From contig CM043960.1 of assembly GCA_014529385.2 (NCBI GenBank), positions 121,615,543 through 121,679,542 on the forward strand: a stretch of DNA of 64,000 nt, given 5' to 3'. Within the stretch, counting starts at the first letter, position 1. The number at the start of each line of letters is the position of its first letter. Under the pieces are notes generated by a model that worked only from the letters and a program-made list of their open reading frames with translations, was not told the origin of the DNA and searched no databases. The DNA is from Adiantum capillus-veneris. Taxonomy: Eukaryota > Streptophyta > Polypodiopsida > Polypodiales > Pteridaceae. Positions 11,080 through 21,392 of the stretch are shown here, one piece after another. A program made the position numbers and the translations under genes.

Positions 11080-12529
11080 CTTCAAAAAGAGAGAAAATTT
11101 TAGCTATTGACAACAATTGAGGACTGGATGTACATGGAGCCGGTCCCCCCTCCAAAAGGCTTTGTATTATAGGTTTCCCCCATCAAGGGAGACATTTTAC
11201 AATACAATACTTTGTGTTCCATCAATAACTTGCTGGTGTAATGAAGATGGAAGTGTCAAGCACCAAGCTTACACTTGAAAAACACAACATCAATTCCGTC
11301 ACGGTCTCAGACCCAAGACCTCACACACCTTCGAAGATGGTGAGAGCTAGCGGGGTATGAGAGTAGATCTAGAGGAAGAAGAAATATTCTTACGAGAAAG
11401 AAGTATTTCTCCTCACATAATCACTCTTAATAGCTTAGCATAGCTTAGTAATTAGCATGGTAGAGGAGATGAGCATGCATTGGAGCTTGGCTCTTGGTTG
11501 GATTTGCATCACAAAGCCAAGAGTTGTTGGTGTAGGCCTCCCTTCTCACAATCTTGGAGTAGATGATGAGCTTTCCATTAAAGCTTGAGAAGGAGATATT
11601 CTTCTTTACTTCACACATGAGTTTGTGTGAGTGTGTGTGCCATAATGACTTGCAAAATCAGCCCCCTCTCACTCGTGGTCGACCCCTCTTGCTATTTCCT
11701 TCTCATGGCCCCTCATTGGCTCATGCCAAGCTTAGCCAATAGGAAATTAGAGGTCAAATGGAGAGCCTTCTGACAAGTGTCCCTCTTCCCGCTTTAGTGA
11801 GAGTTTAGGTAACTCCAATATTGCATTTAAATCCCCATTAGACCTTTTTTCCCTCTGGCCAATAGGAATTAAGCAAGCCATTGGGCTGCTTAATTATCAT
11901 TGGACCCCTTGGCAGGTTGTCCAATAATCTTCTAGGAGACTTAATTTTCATTGGTTCTTTTATCAAGTGTTTGTAAATTAATTAGACTAAATTTACTCTA
12001 GTCTAATTCTTAGTTGTCCACCTCTATGGCCATCCAATAGGATTTGAATGGGAATTGGGGCAACTGGGCTAGGAACCTGGCATGTGTCTAATATGCCCTT
12101 TGTGTAAAGGGAAGCCTTGTGTGTGTGTGTATGTGTGTGTGTGTTCTCTCACCTCTTCTCTCTCTTCCCCTACCTTTAGGGCTCGCCCCCTCCCATCTAG
12201 GGATGTGGAAAGACTTTGTGGTCTTCCCAAAGCATCCAATTTCCCTAAGGATTGACCATTGAACATTTCATTTGAATTTTGGAACCTAAGCTTTTTGGAA
12301 GTCTTAATGGGCTAAACCTTAGGGTCTTTGAAGCCCATTGATGCACATTGCTCTTTTGCAGATGGTCCCTCTTTGGATCCCTATTTTCTCTCCTTTGGAT
12401 CCCTACTGTGACTAGTCTACTAGCCTTACCAATATTCTATCTTTTTCACCCCTGGTACTTCCCCATATTAAATGATCAGTTTAACATGAGAAAATCATTT
12501 AGGAGAATTAGATATTAGTTATTACGACA
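11080..12529 (-). mobile_element. LTR C (about 1.45 kb, lacking its 3' end)
   Basis: Minus-strand LTR starting TGTCGTAATAACTAATATC at 12529 behind a purine stretch (AAAGGTAAAGA). It aligns with LTR B along its length but lacks the last part next to the primer site. A TG tract lies at 12119-12142. No gene is present, and the small frames inside are not supported. Confidence 0.75.
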
Positions 12530-12870
12530 TCTTTACCTTTGAAAATTAGTTCTCAAGCAGCCACACCCATGGTTTAAACACTGTTGATTTCAAATACTAG
12601 TGGAGAGGGTCTAACATTGCTCAATTGGTTATGGGTCCTGTTGAGCTTGCTCGTAGCTCAATAATGGTTAAGCCAAAGGCAAGCCTCGAGAGGCTCCATT
12701 ATTAAGACTATAGTTCCCAATGGTGTACCTCGAACTAAGTCCTTCTCAACCAAGATAATAGATCCCTGTCCCACTAACCCTAATGCAATGAACAAGTCCA
12801 ACCTTTCATGGACAACTTAAGGATATCTCTTCTTAAGCAAGAAAAGAGAAACCAATAGCTCTGATACCAA
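12530..12870 (-). mobile_element. Short internal region with tRNA-iMet primer site
   Basis: Only about 340 bases separate LTR B from LTR C. They contain the primer site TGGTATCAGAGC (12869-12858, minus strand), the leader also seen at 8975-9190, and a purine tract next to LTR C. B plus this stretch plus C thus looks like a non-autonomous element with long LTRs and almost no interior. Confidence 0.7.
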
Positions 12871-14370
12871 TGTAATGGAAATGTCTTATGAACTTTGAGA
12901 ATAGCGGAATTAGTAGAATTAGAGTGAGCATTTTTGTGAGACTACTTTAAGAACATAGAGGGTGAACTTAATGAGAGGTAGCAATATAACCATAGTACTT
13001 AATTAAGTTGGCATGAATAATAATTTTGCAAGAGGGAAAGTTTGTAGAACTTGACAACAGTTGACCGGATTTATGTGGAGCCAGTCCCTCCTCCAATAGA
13101 CTTTTGTATTATGGATTCTCCCATCAAGAGAGACCTAGTACAATACAATCTTTGTGTTCCTTGTGACCTAGGTGATGCAATGAAGATGGAAAGCTTCATG
13201 CATCACGAGCATAACATAGACTTTGTAGAAAGCATTAACCATCCCCAAACTCAGTCCCAAGGCCTCAAACACCTTCAAAGGTGGAGAGAGCTAGCGGGGA
13301 ATGAGGATAGGGAAGAAACATTCATAGGAGAAAGAAATAGTCCTCACTTATCATCACTCTTCTTGCTTAGCATACATAATAGCATAGTAATGAAGATGGA
13401 GAAGATGAAAAGCTTAAGCATTGGAGCATGGCTCTTGGTTGGATTTGCATTCCATAGCCAAGAGTGTTGGTGTAACTCTCAAATTCTCTACAAGCTTTGG
13501 AGAAGGAGATGGAGCTCTTGTACTTTGCACCTCACACAATGAGAGTGTGGGTGTGTGTGGGGGAGAGTATACCCCCCGAGCTAGCTCCCTCCTTGCTTTG
13601 GTTGACCCCTCTTCTAGCACTAGCTTGCACTTGATTGGAACTCCTCAAGCTTGGCCAATCACATGAGAAGTGCATATCAAGCAACAAGGGTAGCCTTGGG
13701 ATAAGTGACCCCCTTTGCCCTTTGAGAGAGAGGACTTGATAAATGCATACACAATTAATTAAATTAGCTAAATTATCATTGGACCCGTTGGGTGGCTAAC
13801 CAATAGGCTTTAGGCACACCATGAGGGCAACATGAAGAGGAACTTGACAAGTGTCCTAGTTGCTTTTTTTGTACCAAGCTTTCCTTGTGTGAGGGTGTGT
13901 GTGTTCTCTCTCTAGCTCCTACAAAGACGGCTCTCCCCCTCATGAGTAGGTATGTGCTTTGACTTTTTGAACACCTTAACCCCTCAAGCACCTTAGTCAT
14001 TAAGCACCACAAGCACCTTAGTCAGCAAGCATGAGAAGCACCTCAAGCACCTTAGTCAGCAAGCACAACAAGCACCTCAAGCTTGGACCAGGTTTCCACC
14101 TCAAGTACAACCCTAGCTTGCCTAAGGTCAAAGGACTTTTAACACCAACCTTTGGATGTCTTTAATGAAGCTAACCCTAAGGTATTTAAGCTCTATTAAC
14201 TAGCCTTGCTCCTTGACAGACCATCTCTCATATAACCCCTTTACCATTGGCCCTGTGTTGAGATAGATCTGTAAGCACATGTCTATATTCCGTTTATTCT
14301 CCCACATTAAATGATCAGTTTAATATGAGAAAATAATTTGGGTAGGTTAGAAATTAGATTTTATGACACA
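12871..14370 (-). mobile_element. LTR B (complete, about 1.5 kb)
   Basis: The minus-strand LTR runs from TGTGTCATAA at 14370 to TACA at 12871, bounded by the primer site. The TG...CA ends and the homology to LTR C and fragment A support it. Motifs shared with C include AATGATCAGTTTAA near the start. A local repeat of AGCACCTTAGTCA/AGCAAGCA units lies at 13980-14065. The frame at 13051-13542 has no domain and is not considered a gene. Confidence 0.75.
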
Positions 14371-14392
14371 AGGAGGGGGTGTGCTTGCCCGT

Positions 14393-14396
<4 letters not shown>

Positions 14397-14467
<71 letters not shown>
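14397..14467. repeat. (CT)n-(AC)n compound microsatellite
   Basis: About 48 bases of CT pass into about 22 bases of CA. It separates LTR B from an inverted LTR fragment. Confidence 0.97.
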
Positions 14468-15150
14468 TCATTCTCATAGTGTGTTGTGCAAGAACATCAT
14501 CTCCTTCTCCAAGATTGAGAAGCGGAGAGCCTACACCAACAACTCTTGGCTATAAAATGCAAATCCAACCAAGAGCCATGCTCCAAAGTGCATGCTTTCC
14601 ATCTCCTTCATCTTTATTACTATGCTATTATGCTATGGTAAACAACAAGAGTAATATCAAGTGAGGAGTCTATGTCTTTCTCGTATGTTACTTCTTCTTC
14701 CTCTTCCCTACCCTCATCCTCTGCTAGCTCTCTCCACCTTCGAAGTTGTTTGAGGTTTTGGGACTAAGGTCGGGGACAAGTTAATACTTTGGTAAGATAA
14801 AAGGGCATAATCTTGGTGCATGAAGCTTTCCATCTTCATTGCACCAACAAAATCTCAAGGAACACAAATCTTGTATTGTACCAAGTCTCTCTACATGGGA
14901 GAATCTATAATACAAAAGTCTTTTGGAGGGGGGACCGGCTCCAAGTAAATCCGGTCCTCAACCATTGTCAATTTCTCTAATCCTTTCTCTTTCTCTTTTA
15001 CAAGTATTGTTCATGCCAAGCTAATTAGGTGTAATGTTCATTTTGCTACTTTTAATCAAGTACTCTTCTTTTGCTGCTTAAAGAACCCTCTTAAAGGAAA
15101 TGTTCATTATGGTAATATAAATTCCTCTACTATCCATGTCATAGTCATAT
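14468..15150 (+). mobile_element. Inverted LTR fragment
   Basis: This stretch matches the reverse complement of the LTR part next to the primer site, for example AACTCTTGGCT, CCAAGAGCCATGCTCCA, CTATAATACAAAAG and AAGTATTGTTCATGCC. It therefore lies opposite to LTRs A-C. No primer site follows its end near 15150. Confidence 0.7.
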
Positions 15151-15159
15151 TCCAAAACA

Positions 15160-15540
15160 TGGTGGATGCAAAATGGCATGTGAGGACCTCCCTCACCTAT
15201 TCAAGGACTGTCCGGCTATCAGTGGCCTGGCAGAGAAAATTTGCAAGTGGGCCTAGAGGACATGGAGAATAGGTTTCTTCAAGAATGACTTGTTCGTGGA
15301 GGGATGAGGATGAAAAGCCAAACTCTTCTGATATGCACACAAATTGTCAGATTTTTCTACTTTAAGGATATATGGAATGCCAAGAACCTTAGAGTGTTTG
15401 AGAATGCTTTGGTAAGTGCTAGCTTCAAGGAGATCATCCTTGAAAGCAAGGAATTGATTATCTCCATTAGTAAAAGGAAGGCCTTGGACAAATGGTATTG
15501 GGCAATCAATGCTGCTCTAGAACTAACCTGATGAGGGGTA
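15160..15540 (+). pseudogene. LINE ORF2 3' remnant
   Basis: A zinc-tail-like segment (ACEDLPHLFKDCP) appears near 15177 and is followed by stops. The frame 15304-15531 then reads FKDIWNAKNLRVFENAL and ends KWYWAINAALELT, the layout of the extreme C-terminus of plant LINE ORF2 proteins. Only the tail of the element survives, as expected from 5' truncation. Confidence 0.5.
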
Positions 15541-15875
15541 GTAGGTGGCCGTTGTGAGAAGCCTAGTTGCTGACCATTGTAATTTGATATCTCTTATGGC
15601 TTGACATGAGCTTGAGGTGTCTCTATACATTATTTTGGTGAATGCAATACATCTACTCCCTATTGTTTGGGGGGGAAAAAAAAGATTGTCATGGACAATT
15701 GATATGGCAAGGGTAGAGAATGCCATAGTTTAATTGCAATATCACATATAACACTTGTTTTCATAATATAGTATATTGAGTTGCCTCAACATTATATCAC
15801 ACGGGCAGTTCAAATTGGATCAATGGTGGAGGTAAAAATCGGGGCAAGGGGACTGTGTATATGTGGTGGTTGGGA
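15541..15875. other. Intergenic, no gene seen
   Basis: AT-rich sequence without a convincing frame. From 15793 it includes TCACACGGGCAGTTCAAATTGGATC, related to 15985 onward and to the SINE copy that follows. Confidence 0.5.
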
Positions 15876-15886
15876 GGGGGGGGGGG

Positions 15887-15936
<50 letters not shown>
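15876..15936. repeat. G-run and (GA)n
   Basis: A 14-base G run (15876-15889) is followed by 48 bases of GA. It is flanked by two related sequences, near 15793 and 15985. Confidence 0.95.
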
Positions 15937-15938
<2 letters not shown>

Positions 15939-15984
15939 ATGCCCTTTTTGCATTTGTGAGAGTCGAAAGGGGTTTAACATCCAC

Positions 15985-16175
15985 ACTATCTCACATGGGC
16001 AGCTTCAAATGGGATCTACGGTTGGGAAGATTTGGGTTGTCTGATGCACATTTGTAAATTCGGGGTGAAAAGTAAAGTTGGGTAGGCTTGTAAATTCAAG
16101 GTGGGATGTGCCCAAGGTCTTGAACCTATGACCTCCTTGCAGGAGACACGTGCTCTAACCATTGATCCCATTTGA
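15985..16175 (-). mobile_element. tRNA-Cys-like SINE
   Basis: On the minus strand, 16172-16107 resembles a tRNA. A TGGTTAGAGCACG box A-like stretch covers 16161-16149, an anticodon arm has loop CTGCAAG (GCA, cysteine), and the box B-like GGTTCAAGACC covers 16126-16116. The sequence beyond it, down to about 15985, is not tRNA, which fits a SINE with a tRNA-derived head carrying an internal polymerase III promoter. Related pieces around 15793 suggest more than one copy or an inverted duplication. The 3' end is undefined. Confidence 0.55.
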
Positions 16176-16291
16176 AGATGCTCGTGTGATATATTAATGA
16201 GGCTTAAATTAGTCTTTGGAGAATGATGACTTAAAATATTTGTCTAGTAGGATGATGGAAGAACAAGGATGAACTTCTCCTCACATATCAC

Positions 16292-16840
16292 TTGCACCCC
16301 TGGGAACTCACACTCATCCAAAACTGGATTGCCCTATTCCTGCCAAGGGAGGCTTGGCACCTTTCAATAATTGACCATGTTTCTATCAAGGCCTTTGGAT
16401 GGGTTGGTGGGTTCACCTTGTCCCACCCTCAACCCCCTCTTATCACTACCCTCCCTTCCCTTCACACCATCCTCAACAAGAGGTGGAGAGTGTCTTTGGA
16501 CAAAAGACATTGGTACTTCAAAATTTTCCAACATATGGGACCCAACCATTCACCCAAAGAAGTCTATCTTGCTGTGGTTGATCTTACACAAAGCCATATG
16601 GATAGGAGAGAGAAGCCTAGCAGCTGAACTATCTAATGGATTGTGCACAAGATGTAGACAGGAAGTAGAAACTATTCCCCACCACCACCTGTTTCTAAAT
16701 TGTCCTAGATGTAGGACCATCCTAGCGCCTCTGACAAGTGTCCTAGCCATTACCCCCTCTTGGAGACAATTCATCCTTGGAGACTCCATTAGATCTTATC
16801 CTCCTCCTGGAATAGAATTAAGGCTGAATTCTTTTGGATT

Positions 16841-16843
<3 letters not shown>
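16292..16843 (+). pseudogene. LINE ORF2 zinc-binding (zf-RVT) fragment
   Basis: The frame starting at 16371 contains a zf-RVT domain from about residue 42: LWTKDIGTSKFSNIWD, then PKKSILLWLILHKAIW, then CTRCRQEVET and HHHLFLNCPRCR. This zinc-binding module sits at the end of ORF2 in plant LINEs. The start of the element is missing, and the frame runs into the GA tract at 16844. The frame at 16292-16627 covers the same region in another register, so a frameshift is possible. Confidence 0.7.

Positions 16844-16894
<51 letters not shown>
16844..16894. repeat. (GA)n microsatellite
   Basis: 51 bases of perfect GA directly at the end of the LINE fragment. Confidence 0.97.
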
Positions 16895-16898
<4 letters not shown>

Positions 16899-17225
16899 AA
16901 AGTGGTCTTAACAGACCCAAAGTATGAGAAACTTGTTTATTAGCTTTAACATGCAGGTGGTCCACACAACGCATTCTGAAGTCTCCAACTACAATGTGAG
17001 GAATCTCATCATCTGAGTCTTAGTCTTAGTGTCATAGACTCATTTTTGAAGGGTGACCCTTATCATTCATATGAAGGGTAAATTTTTAGCTATCCTTCAT
17101 TAAGCTATAGTAGCTTGCACGACCCGCCTACCAGTGGGTCTCGCTCGCTCTTACTATGACACAAATTAAATAAATTTAATGATACTTGTTTACATGATGT
17201 CAAATGCCGATTTATTCCACTCCAT
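16895..17225. other. Intergenic, no gene seen
   Basis: Nothing coding is recognised. Two copies of TGAAGGGT near 17050 and 17080 echo the same word at 18078-18120. Confidence 0.5.
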
Positions 17226-17227
17226 GT

Positions 17228-17265
<38 letters not shown>

Positions 17266-17392
17266 GGAGAGATTAAGTTTGGAGGGAGAAGATTATCGTG
17301 CGAGTTATTGTGCATTTTCACTTATGCTTGCAAATATTTCATACGGATAGTCCTTTCTCTCTCTACCTTCAATGAGAGAGAGAGAGAGAGAG

Positions 17393-17433
<41 letters not shown>
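17228..17433. repeat. (GT)n, (GA)n and (CT)n tracts
   Basis: GT at 17228-17246 passes into GA up to 17272. A second GA tract (17374-17393) abuts CT (17394-17433), forming a GA/CT palindrome with almost no spacer. Confidence 0.95.
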
Positions 17434-17436
<3 letters not shown>

Positions 17437-17439
17437 CAT

Positions 17440-17575
17440 CTGATTCACCAGTTTGTGTCTCGAAATTTTGCTCCAAAATAGAGAGAAATAGTGTAAAACC
17501 CCAAAAAACAATGTAATTTTAAAAAAATTCATCTTGGCAAATTCAAGAAAGGAATTCTGCGAGGAATTATGTATG
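17440..17575 (+). repeat. Dispersed repeat, copy 2
   Basis: Second copy of the block described at 7340-7510, with AAATAGTGTAAAACCCC and CTTGGCAAATTCA in the same order. It again lies beside a CT tract (17394-17433). Confidence 0.6.
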
Positions 17576-17624
17576 TCTAAAAAAATTCAAGGAAGCGAGG
17601 AATAGTGTGGGTAGCAAGCTACAT

Positions 17625-17626
<2 letters not shown>

Positions 17627-17672
<46 letters not shown>
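17627..17672. repeat. (CT)n microsatellite
   Basis: 46 bases of perfect CT. Confidence 0.97.
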
Positions 17673-17674
<2 letters not shown>

Positions 17675-18755
17675 ATCGCATGCTTCTCTCACTTTTGGCA
17701 TTTAGCCTTCATCTCGCAGATAGAGACACGTGCAAAGGGTTACTACCTCCGCCATATTATGTTAGTAGATAATAGTATAGATCTACCAGCATAGCCATGG
17801 CCCAATAGCCTATGTTTGCTATGCTGAGCTAGAACCAAAAAACCTGGCTCCTAAAGCGTCTTTGGACAGAAACTTAGCTAAGCATAGCAAAATTCTAAAG
17901 CAATGGGTGATTGCCATTGGCTAAAGTATGATTGAGCAGGTGGAATTATTCAACTCTTTGGAGCTTTGCAAAAATTGGGTCCTCATCTGCATCATCATCA
18001 CCAGTAGTGTCATCTTCCTCATCATTGCCCTCGTCTCACTGAGCAAAAATTAGAAGGGCTACTCACATCCTTTTTTTTGAAGGGTAAAAATATTTTTGCC
18101 CTTCATTGAAGGGTAAAAGTGCCTCCGAAGGGCGTCGAAGCCTTCAAAAATTAGCCTGATTCTGAGACATCGAAGCTTTGTACAAGTCATTGGATGAAGC
18201 CCAGAAACATTGCACAAGCAGTCCACCCTAATCCACATGGCGGTGGAAAAGTTGACCAGGATGATAGAGGCCACCTAGCTTGTCACCAGATCCATCAACC
18301 TGATGGAAGACATCCAAGAAACCATAGAAAGTCTGCCCTCCTCAATCCCAACTTATGAATCACCTCGCCTTTACCACTGGATCCAGTTCTGAAGGAAACG
18401 CGAGACTCTGAAAAAAAAAACACCTTGTGCAAGGCCTCCAGTCCTAAAGGAAACGCGAGACTCTGAAGCTCTTTGGCAATGGTTTCTCTTTCACGAGTTC
18501 GGCTGCTGGAGCTTCCCGCCATTGACCTTCAGTACATATTCTACATGGGTGCGACATTGACAAACATAGGCTTAACTTATTCCATGCCCGTAAGATGCAG
18601 GGCTGGCACAGAGCCCATTCTCTTTCATTGCATGTATACACTTAAGTCAAGGATGTGCAAGCTGTTACACTATTGGGACATCACCTAGCCCCCCATCACC
18701 AAACCAATGTGGGACGCTTGTATCGTTAACCAGGTCAAGTCTAATCGGTTGCGGA
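17673..18755. other. PPR gene upstream region
   Basis: No domain-bearing frame is seen. TTGAAGGGTAAAA occurs twice at 18078-18120. A 25-base word containing GGAAACGCGAGACTCTGAA is repeated at 18388-18412 and 18440-18470, around an A-run. The PPR frame is closed upstream by stops, and no TATA box is claimed. Confidence 0.5.
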
Positions 18756-21392
18756 ATGCTCTCTTACTCTTATCACAAAATGCAGGAGGCTTCTCTTTCT
18801 CCTAATGGGTATGCCCTTGTGTCACTTGTTAATGCATGTGCCGAGCTCAGAGATGTTAGTCAGGGCCAAGAACTCTATGCAGAAATTGCCCGAAAGGGCT
18901 TGTTGGTTAGTGATGTTTATGCCGGAAATACACTGGTCAACATGTATATTAAATGTGGCATGCTTGTCAGGGCACAAGAGGTTTTTGACAATCTTCATGT
19001 TCGTGATGTTGTGTCATGGACGTCAATTATAGGCGGGTATGCCGCACATGGATACGGGTGGGAAGCACTGAAGGTTTTTGAACACATGCAACAGGAAGAG
19101 GGATCACCCAACAATGTGACCTACGTTTGTGCCTTAAAAGCTTGTGGCATTATGGGACTCATGGGCATGGGGAAAGAGCTGCATGATAAAATTGAGAGAA
19201 AGGGAATGTTGTGGGAGGACCTTGCTGTTGGCAATGCACTGGTTGACATGTATGTCAAGGGCGGATTGTTGGCAGAGGGGCAGAAAGTGTTCGACAATAT
19301 GAAGGTCCACGACGGAATTTCATGGTCTGCATTGACTATGGGATACACCAAGTGCAAGGAGGGGGCTGCTGCCATGCAATGCTTCCGGCAAATGCAACTT
19401 GAAGGGTTAATGCCAGATAGAGTTGCATTTGTCTGTAGCTTAAAAGCATGTGGTCTCATAAAGAATATCAACATTGTTCAAGGATTACATTCAGTGATCA
19501 TCAGTTTAGGTTTATTGGAGAGGTACCCTGTTATCGGCAATGCTCTCATCGACGCATATGCTCATTGCGGGTCTCTGCAAGAAGCACAGAAGTTGTTCCA
19601 TAAGCTCCCAGTTCTGGACATTGTTTCCTGGAATACATTGGTAGATGGTTATGTAAGACAAGATTGTGGCAAGGAAGCCCTGTTCTGGACAGATAGAATG
19701 CAGCTTGAGGGCATGTATCCTGATGATGGGACATGGGTTTGTAGCCTGAAAGCTTGTGGTATAGCAGGGGCTGTTCAGAAGGGCAAGAACATACATGCAA
19801 CATTAGCATTGTCAGAATTGAAGCTAGTTGTTGGCAATGCCTTGGTTGATATGTACGCAAAGTGTGACTTGATTATGGATGCACACGTAGTGTTTGGTAA
19901 ACTAAAGGTCCGTGATGTTGTCTCATGGACAACCCTAATTTCTGGTTATGTCAACCACCAAGGTGCTGAAGAGGCATTGAAGTGTTTTGAACTAATGCAG
20001 GCTGATCATGTCGCCCCGAATGCTGCCACTTTTGCATGTGTTTTGAAAGCTTGTGGCCTTGTGAAAGCCACAACTAAGGGCATAGAAATTCATTGTGAAA
20101 GTGAGAGAAGGGGTCTTGTGGGTAAGGACATCGTGGTTGGCAATGCACTGGTTGACATGTACAGCAAATGTGGCATGCTCAAAGAAGCGGTTGAAGTCTT
20201 TGATAAGGTTCAAATCAAAGACGAAGCTTCATGGAATGCATTGATAGCTTTGTATGCAAACCATGGGCATGGAAGAGAAGTACTTGACTGTTTGACATGT
20301 ATGAGATTGGAGGGAGTTTATCCAAACTCCATCTCATTTATGTGCAGCTTAAAAGCCTGTGGCCGTTCGGGTATGGTTATTGAGGGAATAGAACTACATG
20401 CAGAGATAGCTCGAAATGGGCTACTTTTGACAGATGGTAGTGTAGGCAATGCATTGGTAGATATGTACATCAAGTGTGGTTTTCTCACAAGAGCAGAGGA
20501 TGCTTTCCATGAGCTACCATACAAAGACATACTTTCTTGGACTTCTCTAATTGCAGGATTTGTGCAGCATGAGTGCGGTCCAGAGGCGTTGCGCTGTTTT
20601 GATGAGATGCAATTGAAAGGACTGTCCCCCGATGCGGCTGCTTTTGTCTGTAGCCTAAAGGCTTGCAGAAGTGTTGGAGCCATAAGCAAAGGCAAGGAAA
20701 TACATATGGAAATTGCTAGACGTGGGTTGCTGGATGGAGACCTCCTTGTTGGCAATTCATTGATTGAAATGTACGCTTCTTGTGGCTCGCTAGCAATAGT
20801 GTTGGAAGTGTTTGATGAGCTTCAAGAACAAGACACAGTGTCATGGACTGCACTCATAGCAGGGTATGTTCAGCAAGGAGAGCTTGAGTGCGCAATTCAT
20901 GCCTTTGAGAAAATGAAACTAGCAGGGAAAATTCCAGATGCGGTTACCTTTCTATGGGTTCTAATTGGATGTTCTTATGCAGGTAAGGTTGAGATGGGCC
21001 AAACATATTTTAGGGCCATGCTTGAAGTCTATGGTATCAACCCAGGTATTCAGCACTACACGTGCGTTGCCGATCTCTTCTGTCGTATGGGCCTCATCGA
21101 CAGGGCAATAAGCTTTGTGGATAAATTGCCATTCGAATCTGATCCAGTGGTGTGGTATGTCCTGCTAGATGCTTGCCAAAAATTTGGCTATGTGGAGGCT
21201 TGCAGGAAAGCGTTTGAGTATTTAGTTCGTTTGGATGCAAAGGATGCCTCAGCTTATGTGTGTATGTGCAATATCTATGCAGGTGTAGAACTGAGGGAAG
21301 ATGTGAGCTCAAGCCAAGAAGAGGGAGAAAATGAGCACATGTGCTTCCAGGGAGTTGCTGGAGAGGGTGTGCTTGTTTCTAATTGGGACTGA
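18756..21392 (+). CDS. PLS-class pentatricopeptide repeat protein
   Basis: An 878-codon uninterrupted frame. PPR proteins bind organellar RNA one base per repeat and guide editing, splicing or stability in plastids or mitochondria. The protein is built of P-L-S triplets of about 100 residues. The S/P boundary motif (VSWTSII, ISWSALT, VSWNTLV, VSWTTLI, ASWNALI, LSWTSLI, VSWTALI) occurs seven times, each with GNALVDMYAKC-like and SLKACG-like partners. An E-like region follows (HYTCVADLF, VVWYVLLDAC, ASAYVCMCNIYA, about residues 765-850). No DYW deaminase domain is present. Two oddities: the frame starts in the middle of a repeat (KMQEASLSPNGYAL) with no transit peptide, and the last 35 residues after NIYAGVEL do not fit an E motif. 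An upstream exon may be missing, or the copy may be truncated; whether it is functional is open. Confidence 0.88.
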   Translation: MLSYSYHKMQEASLSPNGYALVSLVNACAELRDVSQGQELYAEIARKGLLVSDVYAGNTLVNMYIKCGMLVRAQEVFDNLHVRDVVSWTSIIGGYAAHGYGWEALKVFEHMQQEEGSPNNVTYVCALKACGIMGLMGMGKELHDKIERKGMLWEDLAVGNALVDMYVKGGLLAEGQKVFDNMKVHDGISWSALTMGYTKCKEGAAAMQCFRQMQLEGLMPDRVAFVCSLKACGLIKNINIVQGLHSVIISLGLLERYPVIGNALIDAYAHCGSLQEAQKLFHKLPVLDIVSWNTLVDGYVRQDCGKEALFWTDRMQLEGMYPDDGTWVCSLKACGIAGAVQKGKNIHATLALSELKLVVGNALVDMYAKCDLIMDAHVVFGKLKVRDVVSWTTLISGYVNHQGAEEALKCFELMQADHVAPNAATFACVLKACGLVKATTKGIEIHCESERRGLVGKDIVVGNALVDMYSKCGMLKEAVEVFDKVQIKDEASWNALIALYANHGHGREVLDCLTCMRLEGVYPNSISFMCSLKACGRSGMVIEGIELHAEIARNGLLLTDGSVGNALVDMYIKCGFLTRAEDAFHELPYKDILSWTSLIAGFVQHECGPEALRCFDEMQLKGLSPDAAAFVCSLKACRSVGAISKGKEIHMEIARRGLLDGDLLVGNSLIEMYASCGSLAIVLEVFDELQEQDTVSWTALIAGYVQQGELECAIHAFEKMKLAGKIPDAVTFLWVLIGCSYAGKVEMGQTYFRAMLEVYGINPGIQHYTCVADLFCRMGLIDRAISFVDKLPFESDPVVWYVLLDACQKFGYVEACRKAFEYLVRLDAKDASAYVCMCNIYAGVELREDVSSSQEEGENEHMCFQGVAGEGVLVSNWD

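Noticed and set aside
13051-13542. 163-codon plus-strand frame in the LTR cluster
   Set aside because: It lies inside LTR B, antisense to the element; homologous stretches in the other LTR copies do not keep it open.
16107-16172. Functional tRNA-Cys gene
   Set aside because: The acceptor stem is not convincing, and the tRNA-like part continues into repeated non-tRNA sequence, so a SINE head is more likely.
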